From positions 1 through 19,108 of the forward strand of contig CAYJAY010000039.1 in assembly GCA_964368445.1 (NCBI GenBank): a DNA stretch of 19,108 nt. The letters run 5' to 3'. Positions within the stretch are counted from its first letter, which is position 1. Each line of letters begins with the position of its first letter. The translations under genes were made by a program, and so were the position numbers. Shown here piece by piece: positions 6,777-14,674 of this stretch. Below the pieces are notes generated by a model. The model saw only the letters and a program-made list of their open reading frames with translations, was not told the DNA's origin and did not search any database. The stretch is from CAYJAY01 sp964368445. Lineage in GTDB: Bacteria; Bacillota; Clostridia; Oscillospirales; Ruminococcaceae.

Positions 6777-8351
6777 ATGCAAAAAGCATTATACCGAAGC
6801 TTTAGACCACGCAGATTTTGCGAGGTTGTTGGACAAGACAATGTTGTTTTGGCGCTTAAAAATCAAGTTTCCATGGGAAGAACCGGCCAAGCTTACATCT
6901 TTTCCGGTACAAGAGGAACAGGAAAGACAACTTTAGCAAAAATTCTTGCAAAAGCGGTTAACTGCCCCGACCAAAAAGACGGCGAACCTTGCGGAGTTTG
7001 TGATATTTGTATCGGAATTGATAACGGCTCGATACTTGACGTAAGCGAAATAGACGCCGCTTCCAACACAGGAGTAGACAGCATACGTGAACTCAAAGAA
7101 GAAACCGCATACATTCCGGTTGTTTGTAGATTTCGCGTTTATATAATTGACGAAACACACATGCTTTCGGCAAACGCTTGGGCGGCGCTTCTTAAAATTA
7201 TCGAAGAGCCCCCTGCCCACGTTATGTTTATATTTGCGACTACCGATATACACAAAGTTCCGGCTACCATTCTTTCGCGTTGCCAACGATATGATTTGAA
7301 AAGAATTACTATCGAGATTATAACCGAACGTCTTTTCGAAGTTGCGAAACATGCCGATATATCCCTTGATGACGACGCGGCGGCGCTTATTGCACGGCTT
7401 GCAGATGGTGCGCTACGCGATGCACTTTCGATACTCGACACGGCGGCGGCAGTTAACAAAACCGTTACTCTTTCGGATGTCGAACGTCTTTCTGGAGTCA
7501 CCGATAAAAAATATCTTTTTGAGATAGCAAAGATTGTAAAGGCAAAAGACACCAAGCTTTTGCTTGAAAAGATAAACGAACTTTATCAAAATTCTATTGA
7601 ACCGCTAAGGCTTTGTTTTGAACTTATAAAACATTACCGAAATGTTTTAACCGCAAAACTTTCGGGCACCGAGCTTCTTTTGGAATATTCAAAACAAGAG
7701 CAACAGCAATTTGTTGAGATTTCAAAAGAATATAAAACCGAGGAGATATTCGAGGTTTTATCCTCGCTTGAAACGCTTGCTAATTCTTTAAGTTATGCTA
7801 TGGACAAACGGTTGACACTTGAGTTGTCGCTTATTATGCTTTGTGACACGACAAAATTTGATAAGCCACAACAAACGACCGAAGCGATTGCGGCACCCGT
7901 CCAACCTTCGCAAAAAGCCACGCCCCCCCCTTCCCGGCAAACACCTGATGTTTTGCCCGTGATGACTGAGCCACAGAAAGCACCCGTTTCTTCAAGCGAC
8001 ACACAAAAACAAGTTTCAAAAGGAAAGCTTGAAAGTTGGGACAAGGTGGTTGCAAACATTCGAAACACCTCCCCTATTCTTTGGGGATTCATGGTGGACA
8101 GCAAAGCATATTTAACCGATACACACATTTTAATCGATGCCGGCGAGATGTTTATGAAATACATGCGCGACACACAGTCGGCTTCCGACATGCTTAAAAA
8201 AGCTATTTTTGACGTTACCGGCATTAAAAAACCAATTGGACCTTATAACAAACCGGTTGCACCCAAAAAAGCGGTTGATGAACTTGAGATGTTTATAAGC
8301 GATCTCGAAAAAACCGATGTTAAATTAAATATAATTGAAAAGGAACAGTAG
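6777..8351 (+). CDS. dnaX: DNA polymerase III subunit gamma/tau
   Basis: A 524-residue clamp-loader ATPase subunit. It loads the beta clamp and, as tau, links polymerase cores to the helicase. Walker A GTRGTGKT is at 44-51, four zinc cysteines are C63, C72, C75 and C78, Walker B VYIIDETH at 121-128 (DETH in place of the more usual DEVH), sensor 1 near ATTD, and the SRC arginine-finger motif at 167-169. Domain III covers about 240-360. A Pro/Ser/Thr-rich linker at about 370-425 precedes a tau-type C-terminal domain (about 430-524). AAAGGA stands 12 bases upstream of the ATG. The next gene starts two bases after the stop. A run of eight C sits in the linker (7923-7930); either slippage frame stops within a few codons, which would yield a gamma-like short form (see findings). 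Confidence 0.97.
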   Translation: MQKALYRSFRPRRFCEVVGQDNVVLALKNQVSMGRTGQAYIFSGTRGTGKTTLAKILAKAVNCPDQKDGEPCGVCDICIGIDNGSILDVSEIDAASNTGVDSIRELKEETAYIPVVCRFRVYIIDETHMLSANAWAALLKIIEEPPAHVMFIFATTDIHKVPATILSRCQRYDLKRITIEIITERLFEVAKHADISLDDDAAALIARLADGALRDALSILDTAAAVNKTVTLSDVERLSGVTDKKYLFEIAKIVKAKDTKLLLEKINELYQNSIEPLRLCFELIKHYRNVLTAKLSGTELLLEYSKQEQQQFVEISKEYKTEEIFEVLSSLETLANSLSYAMDKRLTLELSLIMLCDTTKFDKPQQTTEAIAAPVQPSQKATPPPSRQTPDVLPVMTEPQKAPVSSSDTQKQVSKGKLESWDKVVANIRNTSPILWGFMVDSKAYLTDTHILIDAGEMFMKYMRDTQSASDMLKKAIFDVTGIKKPIGPYNKPVAPKKAVDELEMFISDLEKTDVKLNIIEKEQ

Positions 8352-8353
8352 AT

Positions 8354-8695
8354 ATGAAATCAAGATTACCGGCAGAATACACCTCTAAAGGTGCAAACAA
8401 CATGATTAAACAAGCTCAACAGATGCAAGCAAACATGGCCACGCTTCAAGACGAGCTTAAAACAAGAGAATACGAAGGCACTGCCGGCGGTTCTATGGTT
8501 AAGATTAAAGTAAACGGCGAATACGAAGTTTTGTCGGTCGAGATTAAACCTGAGGTAATTAACCCGGACGATGCCGAGATGCTTTGTGACCTTGTTTCTG
8601 CAGCGACAAATTCAGCAATTACCGCCGCAAAGGAGGACAGCGAAAAAGAGATGTCCTCTATAACGGGTGGCCTTAATCTTGGTGGGTTGTTCTAA
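8354..8695 (+). CDS. ybaB: YbaB/EbfC family nucleoid-associated protein
   Basis: A 113-residue DNA-binding protein. It starts MKSRLPAEYTSKGANNM, like many clostridial YbaB proteins that begin MKARLP, which supports this start over the internal ATG at 8402. The core has the helix KQAQQMQANMATLQDEL, the strand GGSMVKIKVNGEYEVLSVEI and the conserved PEVINPDDAEMLCDLV, then a Gly/Leu-rich tail. By family it forms dimers that bind DNA and is nearly always encoded between dnaX and recR, as here. It is separated from dnaX by two bases and from recR by one, indicating a single transcript and translational coupling. Confidence 0.96.
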   Translation: MKSRLPAEYTSKGANNMIKQAQQMQANMATLQDELKTREYEGTAGGSMVKIKVNGEYEVLSVEIKPEVINPDDAEMLCDLVSAATNSAITAAKEDSEKEMSSITGGLNLGGLF

Positions 8696-8696
8696 T

Positions 8697-9296
8697 ATGG
8701 ATAGTTCAATCCCCATTCTAGAACGACTTGTCGACAAGTTTGCGGCGCTTCCCGGTATAGGGCGAAAATCCGCGTCACGGCTTGCGTATCACGTCATAGC
8801 GATGCAAAAAGAGGACGCCGAAGAGTTCGCAAGCATAATTAAAACCGCCCACAACTCTATCAAGCAATGCCCAACTTGTCGCAACCTTACCGATGGTGAA
8901 AGTTGCAACATATGTTTAAGTAAAACAAGGGACGGTTCAACTATCTGTGTAGTTGAAAGCCCACGAGACGTGACAGCGCTTGAAAAAACCCACGAATACA
9001 AAGGTGTGTACCACGTGTTACATGGGCTTATATCCCCTCTTGACGGCGTAGGTCCCGAACAACTTTATATTAAAGACCTTGTTAAACGTTCGGCAGGCGA
9101 TCAAGTTAAAGAGGTTATTATGGCGACAAACCCAACTGTTGAGGGGGAAAGCACTGCAATTTATATCTCTAAGCTTATTAAACCGCTCGGCGTTAAAGTT
9201 ACGCGGTTAGCTTACGGTATGCCTGTAGGCGGCAACCTTGAATATGCCGACGATGTAACTCTTTATCGAGCGTTAGAAGGTCGAAACGAAATCTAA
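8697..9296 (+). CDS. recR: Recombination mediator protein RecR
   Basis: A 199-residue protein of the usual family length. A helix-hairpin-helix covers residues about 8-30 (LVDKFAALPGIGRKSASRLA). The four-cysteine zinc finger is C58, C61, C70 and C73. A Toprim domain begins near ICVVESPRD (83-91) with E87 and continues through HVLHGLISPLDGVGP. The C-terminal part contains MATNPTVEGESTAIYI and RLAYGMPVGGNLEYAD, strongly conserved in RecR. With RecF/RecO it loads RecA on gapped DNA. The ATG at 8697 is one base after the ybaB stop. A start 30 bases earlier is possible but would lengthen the protein beyond family norms. Confidence 0.97.
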   Translation: MDSSIPILERLVDKFAALPGIGRKSASRLAYHVIAMQKEDAEEFASIIKTAHNSIKQCPTCRNLTDGESCNICLSKTRDGSTICVVESPRDVTALEKTHEYKGVYHVLHGLISPLDGVGPEQLYIKDLVKRSAGDQVKEVIMATNPTVEGESTAIYISKLIKPLGVKVTRLAYGMPVGGNLEYADDVTLYRALEGRNEI

Positions 9297-9316
9297 ACAA
9301 AGGGAATTCATACAAA

Positions 9317-9781
9317 ATGAAACAAGCCGGAATTAAACAGATTGCAGACAACAGAAAAGCCCGTCACGACTATTTTGTCGTCGAGGGGCTTGAAGCCGGC
9401 ATCGAACTTGTCGGCACCGAGGTTAAATCTATTCGTCAGGGTGGAATTAGTTTAAAAGAAGCTTGGTGTGAGATACGAAACGGCGAGATCTTTGTTAAAC
9501 AGATGCACATAGCTCCGTATGAGCAAGGAAACATCTTTAACCGTGACCCTTTGCGAGAGAGAAAATTACTTTTGCATAAAAAAGAGATTATGCGTCTTTT
9601 TGGACTTGTTAAACAGCAAGGATTAACCCTAATTCCCCTATCTGTTTATTTTAAAAATTCAAAAGTTAAAGTTAACGTCGGAGTTTGCAAGGGCAAGAAA
9701 AATTATGACAAGCGAATGGTTGAAGCCGCAAAATCCGCAAAACGCGAGATGGACAGAGCAATTAAAGCGGCAAAAAATTAA
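9317..9781 (+). CDS. smpB: SsrA-binding protein SmpB
   Basis: A 154-residue OB-fold protein. Conserved segments include NRKARHDYFVVEGLEAGIEL, GTEVKSIRQGGISLKEA and HIAPYEQGN, followed by DPLRERKLLLHK. A basic C-terminal tail (KGKKNYDKRMVEAAKSAKRE) would fill the empty mRNA channel of a stalled ribosome. It carries alanyl-tmRNA to stalled ribosomes, and the tmRNA gene begins 84 bases downstream, so the two partners are adjacent. It follows recR by 20 bases. All family signatures are intact. Confidence 0.97.
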   Translation: MKQAGIKQIADNRKARHDYFVVEGLEAGIELVGTEVKSIRQGGISLKEAWCEIRNGEIFVKQMHIAPYEQGNIFNRDPLRERKLLLHKKEIMRLFGLVKQQGLTLIPLSVYFKNSKVKVNVGVCKGKKNYDKRMVEAAKSAKREMDRAIKAAKN

Positions 9782-9814
9782 AAAGTAACAGTTAATGATT
9801 TTTTAACAATTATG

Positions 9815-9823
9815 TGTTATAAT
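9815..9823 (+). promoter_or_regulatory. Extended -10 promoter for tmRNA
   Basis: TGT followed by a perfect TATAAT at 9818-9823 forms an extended -10. No good -35 lies at 17 bases. Transcription would start near 9830, leaving a 5' leader of about 36 bases to be removed, as expected for RNase P maturation of tmRNA. Confidence 0.55.
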
Positions 9824-9865
9824 ACTATTGTTTCAATACTTAGTTGGTGGAACAATTTATTACGT

Positions 9866-10211
9866 GGGGCCGTAAAGGTTTCGACGGGGGCATGGAATCA
9901 TGTCTAGCGGGCAGTGTTGGGGACACACTTTAAACGCCTTAAAAGAAATAGCTAACAATAATAGATTAGCAGTAGCGGCTTAGTGCCGCTCGTCACGTCT
10001 TCCGAGTACTGCGTAGGTTGAAGTGGCGTAAAATTTAGCAGTGAACGTGAGCCGCCCAAAGCTTTGAGGGTAGCCATGATTTATGAAGCTACCGAACTCG
10101 ACGCCCGGTTATCGGCATAGTGTTTCGGGAAATTTAATTGGTAACCTGCGCCCGGAGAAGGAAATGTGGAAGCGCTTTCGGACAGGGGTTCAATTCCCCT
10201 CGGCTTCACCA
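9866..10211 (+). ncRNA. ssrA: Transfer-messenger RNA (tmRNA)
   Basis: A 346-base single-piece tmRNA. The 5' end GGGGCCGTAAAGGTTTCGAC is the classic tmRNA start. The 3' end CGGCTTC plus ACCA pairs with GGGGCCG (two G-U pairs) to make the acceptor stem, and GGTTCAATTCC is the T-loop. CCA is encoded. The tag frame starts at GCC 9936 and ends at TAG 9981, inside a small stem AGCGGC/GCCGCT. It acts with SmpB to rescue ribosomes and tag the unfinished proteins for proteolysis. Pseudoknot regions lie between 9990 and 10150. Confidence 0.97.
9936..9983 (+). other. tmRNA proteolysis tag reading frame
   Basis: Resume codon GCC after AAAC; the frame reads ALKEIANNNRLAVAA then TAG, 15 residues. Most tags end ALAA; here the penultimate part is AVAA, which still keeps the terminal Ala-Ala seen by ClpXP. 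The exact resume codon is inferred from position and consensus. Confidence 0.8.
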
Positions 10212-10218
10212 AACACCA

Positions 10219-10246
10219 AAAAAACCGCCTCAACAGGCGGTTTTTT
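10219..10246. terminator. Bidirectional intrinsic terminator between ssrA and the pilin gene
   Basis: CCGCCT (10225-10230) pairs with AGGCGG (10235-10240), loop CAAC, flanked by six A on the left and six T on the right. It can stop transcription of ssrA from the left and of the minus-strand pilin gene from the right. Confidence 0.93.
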
Positions 10247-10271
10247 ATTTCTCTACACGCTTTTTACATCT

Positions 10272-10901
10272 TTACGGCGCAGGTATTGCATCGACCCCAA
10301 GGTCGAGCCATTCGTTTACATCTCCGTCACCATTCCAACGAGCGAGGGCAACTTCGCCTGTAGATGTGCTCAGATGAAAACAAAAGTTCGTGCTGTTTCC
10401 GATCTCTGATTCAGCATCGCCCACTTGCCCGGTATAGCCAAATGAAATGTTCGGGTCGGTTTGTTGTTCAGGGGTTGCTCCCATAATCCCGATAACATCC
10501 TTTGCCAAATTCTCTAAAGCATCTTGTTTTGCAACAGAAGCTGTCAAAGGCGCCACAGCATTTGATGAACCACTGGTATTAAACACAGATGTTCTTCCGA
10601 CAGCTGCGCCACCCGATCCACTATACGGATAGCGAATTAAAATATCTCCTGAATATTGTCCCGTTGTGTCACTCGTTGCCCACAAAACTTCAATAAAATA
10701 TCCCGACGGAAGTTGGTTTTTCGGATCTGCCACAGCCACCGTCGCCGCTCTCATTAAATTGGTTGCTATCTGCAAGTCGTTTGACTGTCGCGCACGCTCA
10801 ACATATCTCAAATATTGCGGGGCTAAAACTGCGGCTAAAATAGCAATTATAGCAACAACTATAATCAATTCCACAAGTGTAAAACCTTTATTTTTTTTCA
10901 T
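10272..10901 (-). CDS. Type IV pilin-like protein (class III N-methylation signal)
   Basis: About 209 residues. The short basic leader MKKNKG is followed by FTLVELIIVVAIIAILAAVLAPQ, the prepilin peptidase site (cleavage after Gly, mature Phe1, Glu5) and the hydrophobic N-terminal helix of type IV pilins and pseudopilins. The globular part (about 60-209) is Ala/Gly/Ser/Thr-rich with a single cysteine. No prepilin peptidase, ATPase or platform protein is encoded nearby, so it depends on genes elsewhere. Two adjacent ATGs exist at 10904 and 10901; AGGGGAA leaves more suitable spacing for 10901. A near-consensus strong promoter and a dedicated terminator suggest a highly expressed monocistronic gene, fitting a major pilin. 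Pseudopilin is the alternative. Confidence 0.92.
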   Translation of the reverse strand: MKKNKGFTLVELIIVVAIIAILAAVLAPQYLRYVERARQSNDLQIATNLMRAATVAVADPKNQLPSGYFIEVLWATSDTTGQYSGDILIRYPYSGSGGAAVGRTSVFNTSGSSNAVAPLTASVAKQDALENLAKDVIGIMGATPEQQTDPNISFGYTGQVGDAESEIGNSTNFCFHLSTSTGEVALARWNGDGDVNEWLDLGVDAIPAP

Positions 10902-10933
10902 CATTTCCCCTACCCTACATTATTCTTTTTTTT

Positions 10934-10961
10934 ATTATAACAAAGTTACATACTATGTCAA
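10934..10961 (-). promoter_or_regulatory. Consensus promoter of the pilin-like gene
   Basis: Minus strand: perfect TTGACA (10961-10956), a 16-base spacer, and perfect TATAAT (10939-10934). A small dyad ACATA-C-TATGT (10948-10958) sits over the junction of -35 and spacer. Confidence 0.85.
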
Positions 10962-11040
10962 TGTATTTTTTTGTATTTTATAGTTTAATATTCACAATTT
11001 GTTTTATTAATAAAATAGTAACAAAAAATTTAAAATAAAA

Positions 11041-11069
11041 TTGAACAAAAGTTGTTGGATTTTTATTAT
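11041..11069 (+). promoter_or_regulatory. Promoter of the EAL sensor gene
   Basis: TTGAAC (11041-11046), a 17-base spacer, and TATTAT (11064-11069). The predicted start near 11076 places a 16-bp palindrome in the early leader. Confidence 0.5.
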
Positions 11070-11087
11070 AATATATCAATAAGCAAT

Positions 11088-11103
11088 CACAATATATATT
11101 GTG
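11088..11103. promoter_or_regulatory. Perfect 16-bp palindrome in the leader (operator candidate)
   Basis: CACAATATATATTGTG is identical to its reverse complement and lies between the promoter and the ribosome site AAAGGAG (11116-11122). The symmetry and position fit a dimeric repressor site. Its AT-rich core means some chance of coincidence. Confidence 0.45.
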
Positions 11104-11127
11104 TATTATTTTGTTAAAGGAGATAGT

Positions 11128-14013
11128 ATGAAACAAATATATAAGTTATTTTTGTCTGTCCTCTTTATATTTATGGTATCATTATTAATTTTTACAGACA
11201 ACCCTGTGTATGCTGACAGTAGCGAAAAAATGATAATCAAAGTTGCATACACCAAAAATTACGGGGTTTTAGATAATCCTGAATCGTTGGACTGTAAAGG
11301 TTTTGGATACGAAATACTTATTAGATCCGAACATTACTCTAATTATGAGTTCGAGTTTATCGAATATGAATATTACGAAGCAATAGCTGCTCTTAAAGAC
11401 GGAACGGTTGACTTAATGGGTGTTGTTTTTGAAAGCGACATATATTCCGAAGATTTTTTGTATGTTCCAAAAGTTCTTGGAACAACACAACTTATTCTTG
11501 TTTCAAAAAATGATAACTACTACTACGACGACCCCGCTTCGATTGATGGAAAAGTCGTTGCCAGTTTTCACGATAACCCCTATGAGCAGTATCTAAACGA
11601 ATATTGCGAGCAAAACGGAATATCTGTTAGCTATGTACGTGATGATGTAGATAAGTTTATTGACCTTGAAGCCGATTTATATCTTACAACGACGATTGAT
11701 TATAACGTAAAAGATGACAAGATGGTTATGAATCTACATGTCTTTGACATGTACTTTATGACCACAAAAGAAAATGAGCAACTTTCAAACGCAATAGCAG
11801 ACGCTATCGAGCTTTCAGTTTCGGCAGACGGAACATTTTTAGAGCAACTTCAAATTAAATACTACGGAAGCAAAAATATAATAAGGCGATATTTGACGCG
11901 TCAAGAAGTTGAACTTTTAACCAGTAGACCACTCAGTTGCGGTTACATCGACCACCATCAACCAATTCAATTCACAAACGAAAACGGCGAGGCGGACGGT
12001 ATAAGCGTCCAGATAATGGACATGCTTTCAAAACAATATGGTTTCGATATCGAATTTGTTCCATATAACCATGATATGCCGCTTCATTCGCACGAACATT
12101 TCGATATATTAATCTCTGCTACGGGAGATTTTGAGCATGAAAACGAGTTTTACACAACCTCTGCGCCATTTTTGGAACTACCGATGATGTTGTTTGCTGA
12201 TAACGATGTTATCGAAAACATAACCTCGGAAGACCACCACAGCAAACTTGGAATTATAAACTACATTACAATCGACAAAGATGATATCGAAAGCAGATAT
12301 CCCAATAACACAGTTATATTTTTCGATACATTTGATGAGGTTCTAGAGGCTTTTATAAAAGGAGAGTTAGACGGTTTTTTTGCAACCGATATAGGGATTG
12401 AATATGCCCAGACACTTCTTGGGACAGAAAACTATGCGATAAGCAGTTCCAATCTTGCTTTGCCGTTAAGGTTGTTTATTTCAAGGGATATCGAAAACTT
12501 AACCGAATATCTTGGTGCTTTCAATGTTATGTTTGAACATCTAGATCAAAACAAAATCGACCAAATTATCTCAACGCAGATAGTAGGTTTCCTACCGGAG
12601 TATTCTGCGGCTACTTTCGTAAGAGAAAATTTAGATATCTTTATAGTCATAACGATTAGCGCTATTATTTTGGTGTTCAGTATCATTTTTATTTTAGAGC
12701 TACGAAAGAAAAAAGCAATATTAAAAGTGGTAAACTACGACGATATAACAAATCTGATGTCTTTATATTATTTTAAGCAAAAAGCAAAAGATTTGCTGAA
12801 AACGGCGGAACCCAACGAATTTAAGGTTATATCGCTTGATATCGACAGCTTTCACACGATAAACACACTATACAGCATTGAAAAAGGAAACATAGTTTTA
12901 AATGCTATTGCTAATGTTCTTATCGAACAGTTTAAAGGAACTAACGCTTTAATTTCAAGAATAATAGCCGATCAGTTTATAGTTTTCCATCATGTTAATG
13001 ATGAGGTCGCTATCGAAAAGGTATGTGAAACTGATATATCATATGCGCTTAAATCGATCATGGGCGAAAAATACAACATAAGTATGTCGATAGGTAGCTA
13101 TGTTGTAGATAATCCCTTTCAAAGCATAAGCAAAGTTATCGACTGTGCCGTTTCGGCTCGTTTAAAAGGAAAGCATAAATATAACTTTACATATAACATG
13201 TTCAATGAAGCGTTAAAAAAGGAAAATGAATTAAAGACCGACATCGTCTATCGCATGAAAGACGCTTTAAGTAATGGTCAATTCAAAGTTGTCTATCAAC
13301 CGAAGGTCAACCTTAAAACCCTAAAAATGGGTGGCGCAGAAGCTTTGGTGCGTTGGCATACCGACAGCGACCTTGGAGTTATACCCCCAAATGTGTTTAT
13401 AGGAATCTTTGAATCCAACGGATTTATAGTTGAACTTGACATCTGCATCTTTGAACAGGTTTGCAGGTTTATTGCGGAAAATGAGAATAACCTTGACATT
13501 CCGTTGATTTCGATTAATGTGTCCAACATAACTTTGTTTGACGATAAGTTTCCGTTTGTATATCTCGAAATTTTATCTAAATATAACCTGTCTCCAAACA
13601 GGGTTGAAATCGAGATTACTGAAAGCGCGATTGGAATTGAACAAAATATATTAATTGAAAAATTGGAAGAGGTACGTAACAAAGGATTATTTATCTCGAT
13701 AGACGATTTTGGTTCGGGCGAATCTTCCCTTAACCGATTAAGCTCTGTACCGGCGCACATTCTAAAGTTGGATAAGGCATTTTTAGATTATAATATAGCA
13801 GACGACAAAGGCGCGATTGTTGTGGAAAATGTCATTAATCTGGCGAAACAACTTGACATGGATGTAGTTTGTGAAGGGGTTGAGACAAAAGAACAAGCAG
13901 TTTGGTTGAATAGCCTTAACTGTGACCTTGCGCAAGGCTATTACTTTGAAAGGCCCTTGAGCCAACAAGATTTCACAGAACTTTTAAATCAAAACAAACA
14001 ATATGAGATATAA
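11128..14013 (+). CDS. Dual-sensor membrane protein: two SBP_bac_3 domains, degenerate GGDEF, intact EAL (c-di-GMP phosphodiesterase)
   Basis: A 961-residue protein. Signal peptide 1-29; two periplasmic-type solute-binding domains (SBP_bac_3-like) at about 36-245 and 265-490; a membrane helix at about 505-526; a GGDEF domain from about 534; and an EAL domain at about 715-955. The GGDEF signature is replaced by IADQF (613-617), so cyclase activity is unlikely. The EAL domain keeps EAL at 738-740, NVS, EIEITES at 827-833, DDFGSG at 859-864, K883, E916 of CEGVET and QGYYF near 936, so it should hydrolyse c-di-GMP. The start at 11128 is set by AAAGGAG five bases upstream; an upstream GTG at 11101 lies in the palindrome and is rejected. 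By inference, extracellular small molecules (amino-acid-like) control c-di-GMP breakdown. It is divergent from the pilin gene, a plausible output. Confidence 0.93.
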   Translation: MKQIYKLFLSVLFIFMVSLLIFTDNPVYADSSEKMIIKVAYTKNYGVLDNPESLDCKGFGYEILIRSEHYSNYEFEFIEYEYYEAIAALKDGTVDLMGVVFESDIYSEDFLYVPKVLGTTQLILVSKNDNYYYDDPASIDGKVVASFHDNPYEQYLNEYCEQNGISVSYVRDDVDKFIDLEADLYLTTTIDYNVKDDKMVMNLHVFDMYFMTTKENEQLSNAIADAIELSVSADGTFLEQLQIKYYGSKNIIRRYLTRQEVELLTSRPLSCGYIDHHQPIQFTNENGEADGISVQIMDMLSKQYGFDIEFVPYNHDMPLHSHEHFDILISATGDFEHENEFYTTSAPFLELPMMLFADNDVIENITSEDHHSKLGIINYITIDKDDIESRYPNNTVIFFDTFDEVLEAFIKGELDGFFATDIGIEYAQTLLGTENYAISSSNLALPLRLFISRDIENLTEYLGAFNVMFEHLDQNKIDQIISTQIVGFLPEYSAATFVRENLDIFIVITISAIILVFSIIFILELRKKKAILKVVNYDDITNLMSLYYFKQKAKDLLKTAEPNEFKVISLDIDSFHTINTLYSIEKGNIVLNAIANVLIEQFKGTNALISRIIADQFIVFHHVNDEVAIEKVCETDISYALKSIMGEKYNISMSIGSYVVDNPFQSISKVIDCAVSARLKGKHKYNFTYNMFNEALKKENELKTDIVYRMKDALSNGQFKVVYQPKVNLKTLKMGGAEALVRWHTDSDLGVIPPNVFIGIFESNGFIVELDICIFEQVCRFIAENENNLDIPLISINVSNITLFDDKFPFVYLEILSKYNLSPNRVEIEITESAIGIEQNILIEKLEEVRNKGLFISIDDFGSGESSLNRLSSVPAHILKLDKAFLDYNIADDKGAIVVENVINLAKQLDMDVVCEGVETKEQAVWLNSLNCDLAQGYYFERPLSQQDFTELLNQNKQYEI

Positions 14014-14116
14014 TTCAAAAGCTAACGTTTTATTAGTAAAACTGCCGGCAATTTTTTGTTTTTTAATTTAAAATGGTTGAACCGAAATCTTCCGAATCGG
14101 ATTAATTTGTTCAAAT

Positions 14117-14145
14117 TTTACAAAATTGAAACAATTTGTTATAAT
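14117..14145 (+). promoter_or_regulatory. Promoter of the DUF1801 gene
   Basis: TTTACA (14117-14122), a 17-base spacer, and perfect TATAAT (14140-14145). Transcription would start near 14152, leaving a leader of about 125 bases before the chosen ATG. Confidence 0.6.
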
Positions 14146-14276
14146 TTAGCTATATGCAATATAGACTCTTTGTTTTTTCATCGAATCAATATAGTATATG
14201 GCGAGTCTTAAATATCATAGCTTCATCTAATATAATCAACCCTTTAAAACTAACACAAAGAAAACATGGTGTAATT

Positions 14277-14648
14277 ATGCAGAACATTAAAAGCGAAAGC
14301 GGCATAGATGCAATCGATAAATATATTTTAGGTTTGCCCGATATAAGAAAACAACGCGTTTCACAGTTGGTTAAATATATAAGAGCTAACTATGAGCAAC
14401 TTGAGCAGACGGTTGACTTTGCTCCCAAAACTAAATTTCCGACATTTAAAGTTGGCGGAGTTTACGTCGCAATTGGCAATATGAAAAACTATTTATCGGT
14501 ACATTTTGGTCGATACCAAGCGGCAGATATTGTGGCAGATGCCGATATTCGGATAAAAAAACGCGTCGGTTGTGTAAACATACCGGATAGTGTCGACTTC
14601 CCTTTTAACGAATTAAAAAAAGCTATTGATTTTTGTTTTAAGCAGTAA
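14277..14648 (+). CDS. DUF1801-family protein
   Basis: A 123-residue protein resembling DUF1801 (YdhG/frataxin-like fold proteins). It begins MQNIKSESGIDAIDKYILGLP, followed by RKQRVSQLVKYIRANY, then FAPKTKFPTFKVGGVYVAIGNMKNYLSVHFG and a C-terminal KKRVGCVNIPDSVDFP with PFNELKKAIDFC. The family is small, soluble and of poorly known function. The frame is open back to an ATG at 14154, but that start would lie at the predicted transcription start and adds 41 residues unlike the family; only a weak GGTG precedes 14277. It is followed by the DUF2804 gene after 26 bases, probably the same transcript. Confidence 0.8.
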   Translation: MQNIKSESGIDAIDKYILGLPDIRKQRVSQLVKYIRANYEQLEQTVDFAPKTKFPTFKVGGVYVAIGNMKNYLSVHFGRYQAADIVADADIRIKKRVGCVNIPDSVDFPFNELKKAIDFCFKQ

Positions 14649-14674
14649 TGTAATTAATAAGGAGTGTGGATTTT

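Noticed and set aside
8263..8276. A-rich slippery heptamer in dnaX
   Set aside because: The six-A run reads AAA AAA in the zero frame, not the A AAA AAG phase needed for -1 frameshifting, and lies near the gene's end.
10150..10211. Separate tRNA gene at the end of the tmRNA
   Set aside because: The T-arm and CCA belong to the tRNA-like domain of tmRNA, which pairs with its 5' end at 9866; no anticodon arm exists.
10083..10409. Plus-strand ORFs of 65-108 codons
   Set aside because: They run through the tmRNA 3' half and the terminator, and antisense to the pilin gene.
11101..11127. Upstream GTG start for the EAL protein
   Set aside because: It would overlap the palindrome and precede AAAGGAG; the ATG at 11128 has the ribosome site and a proper signal peptide.
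13296..13760. Minus-strand ORF of 154 codons
   Set aside because: It is antisense to the EAL domain, whose catalytic motifs are clear on the plus strand.
14014..14116. Terminator after the EAL gene
   Set aside because: GCCGGC followed by a T-run has no room for a loop; no convincing hairpin is present.
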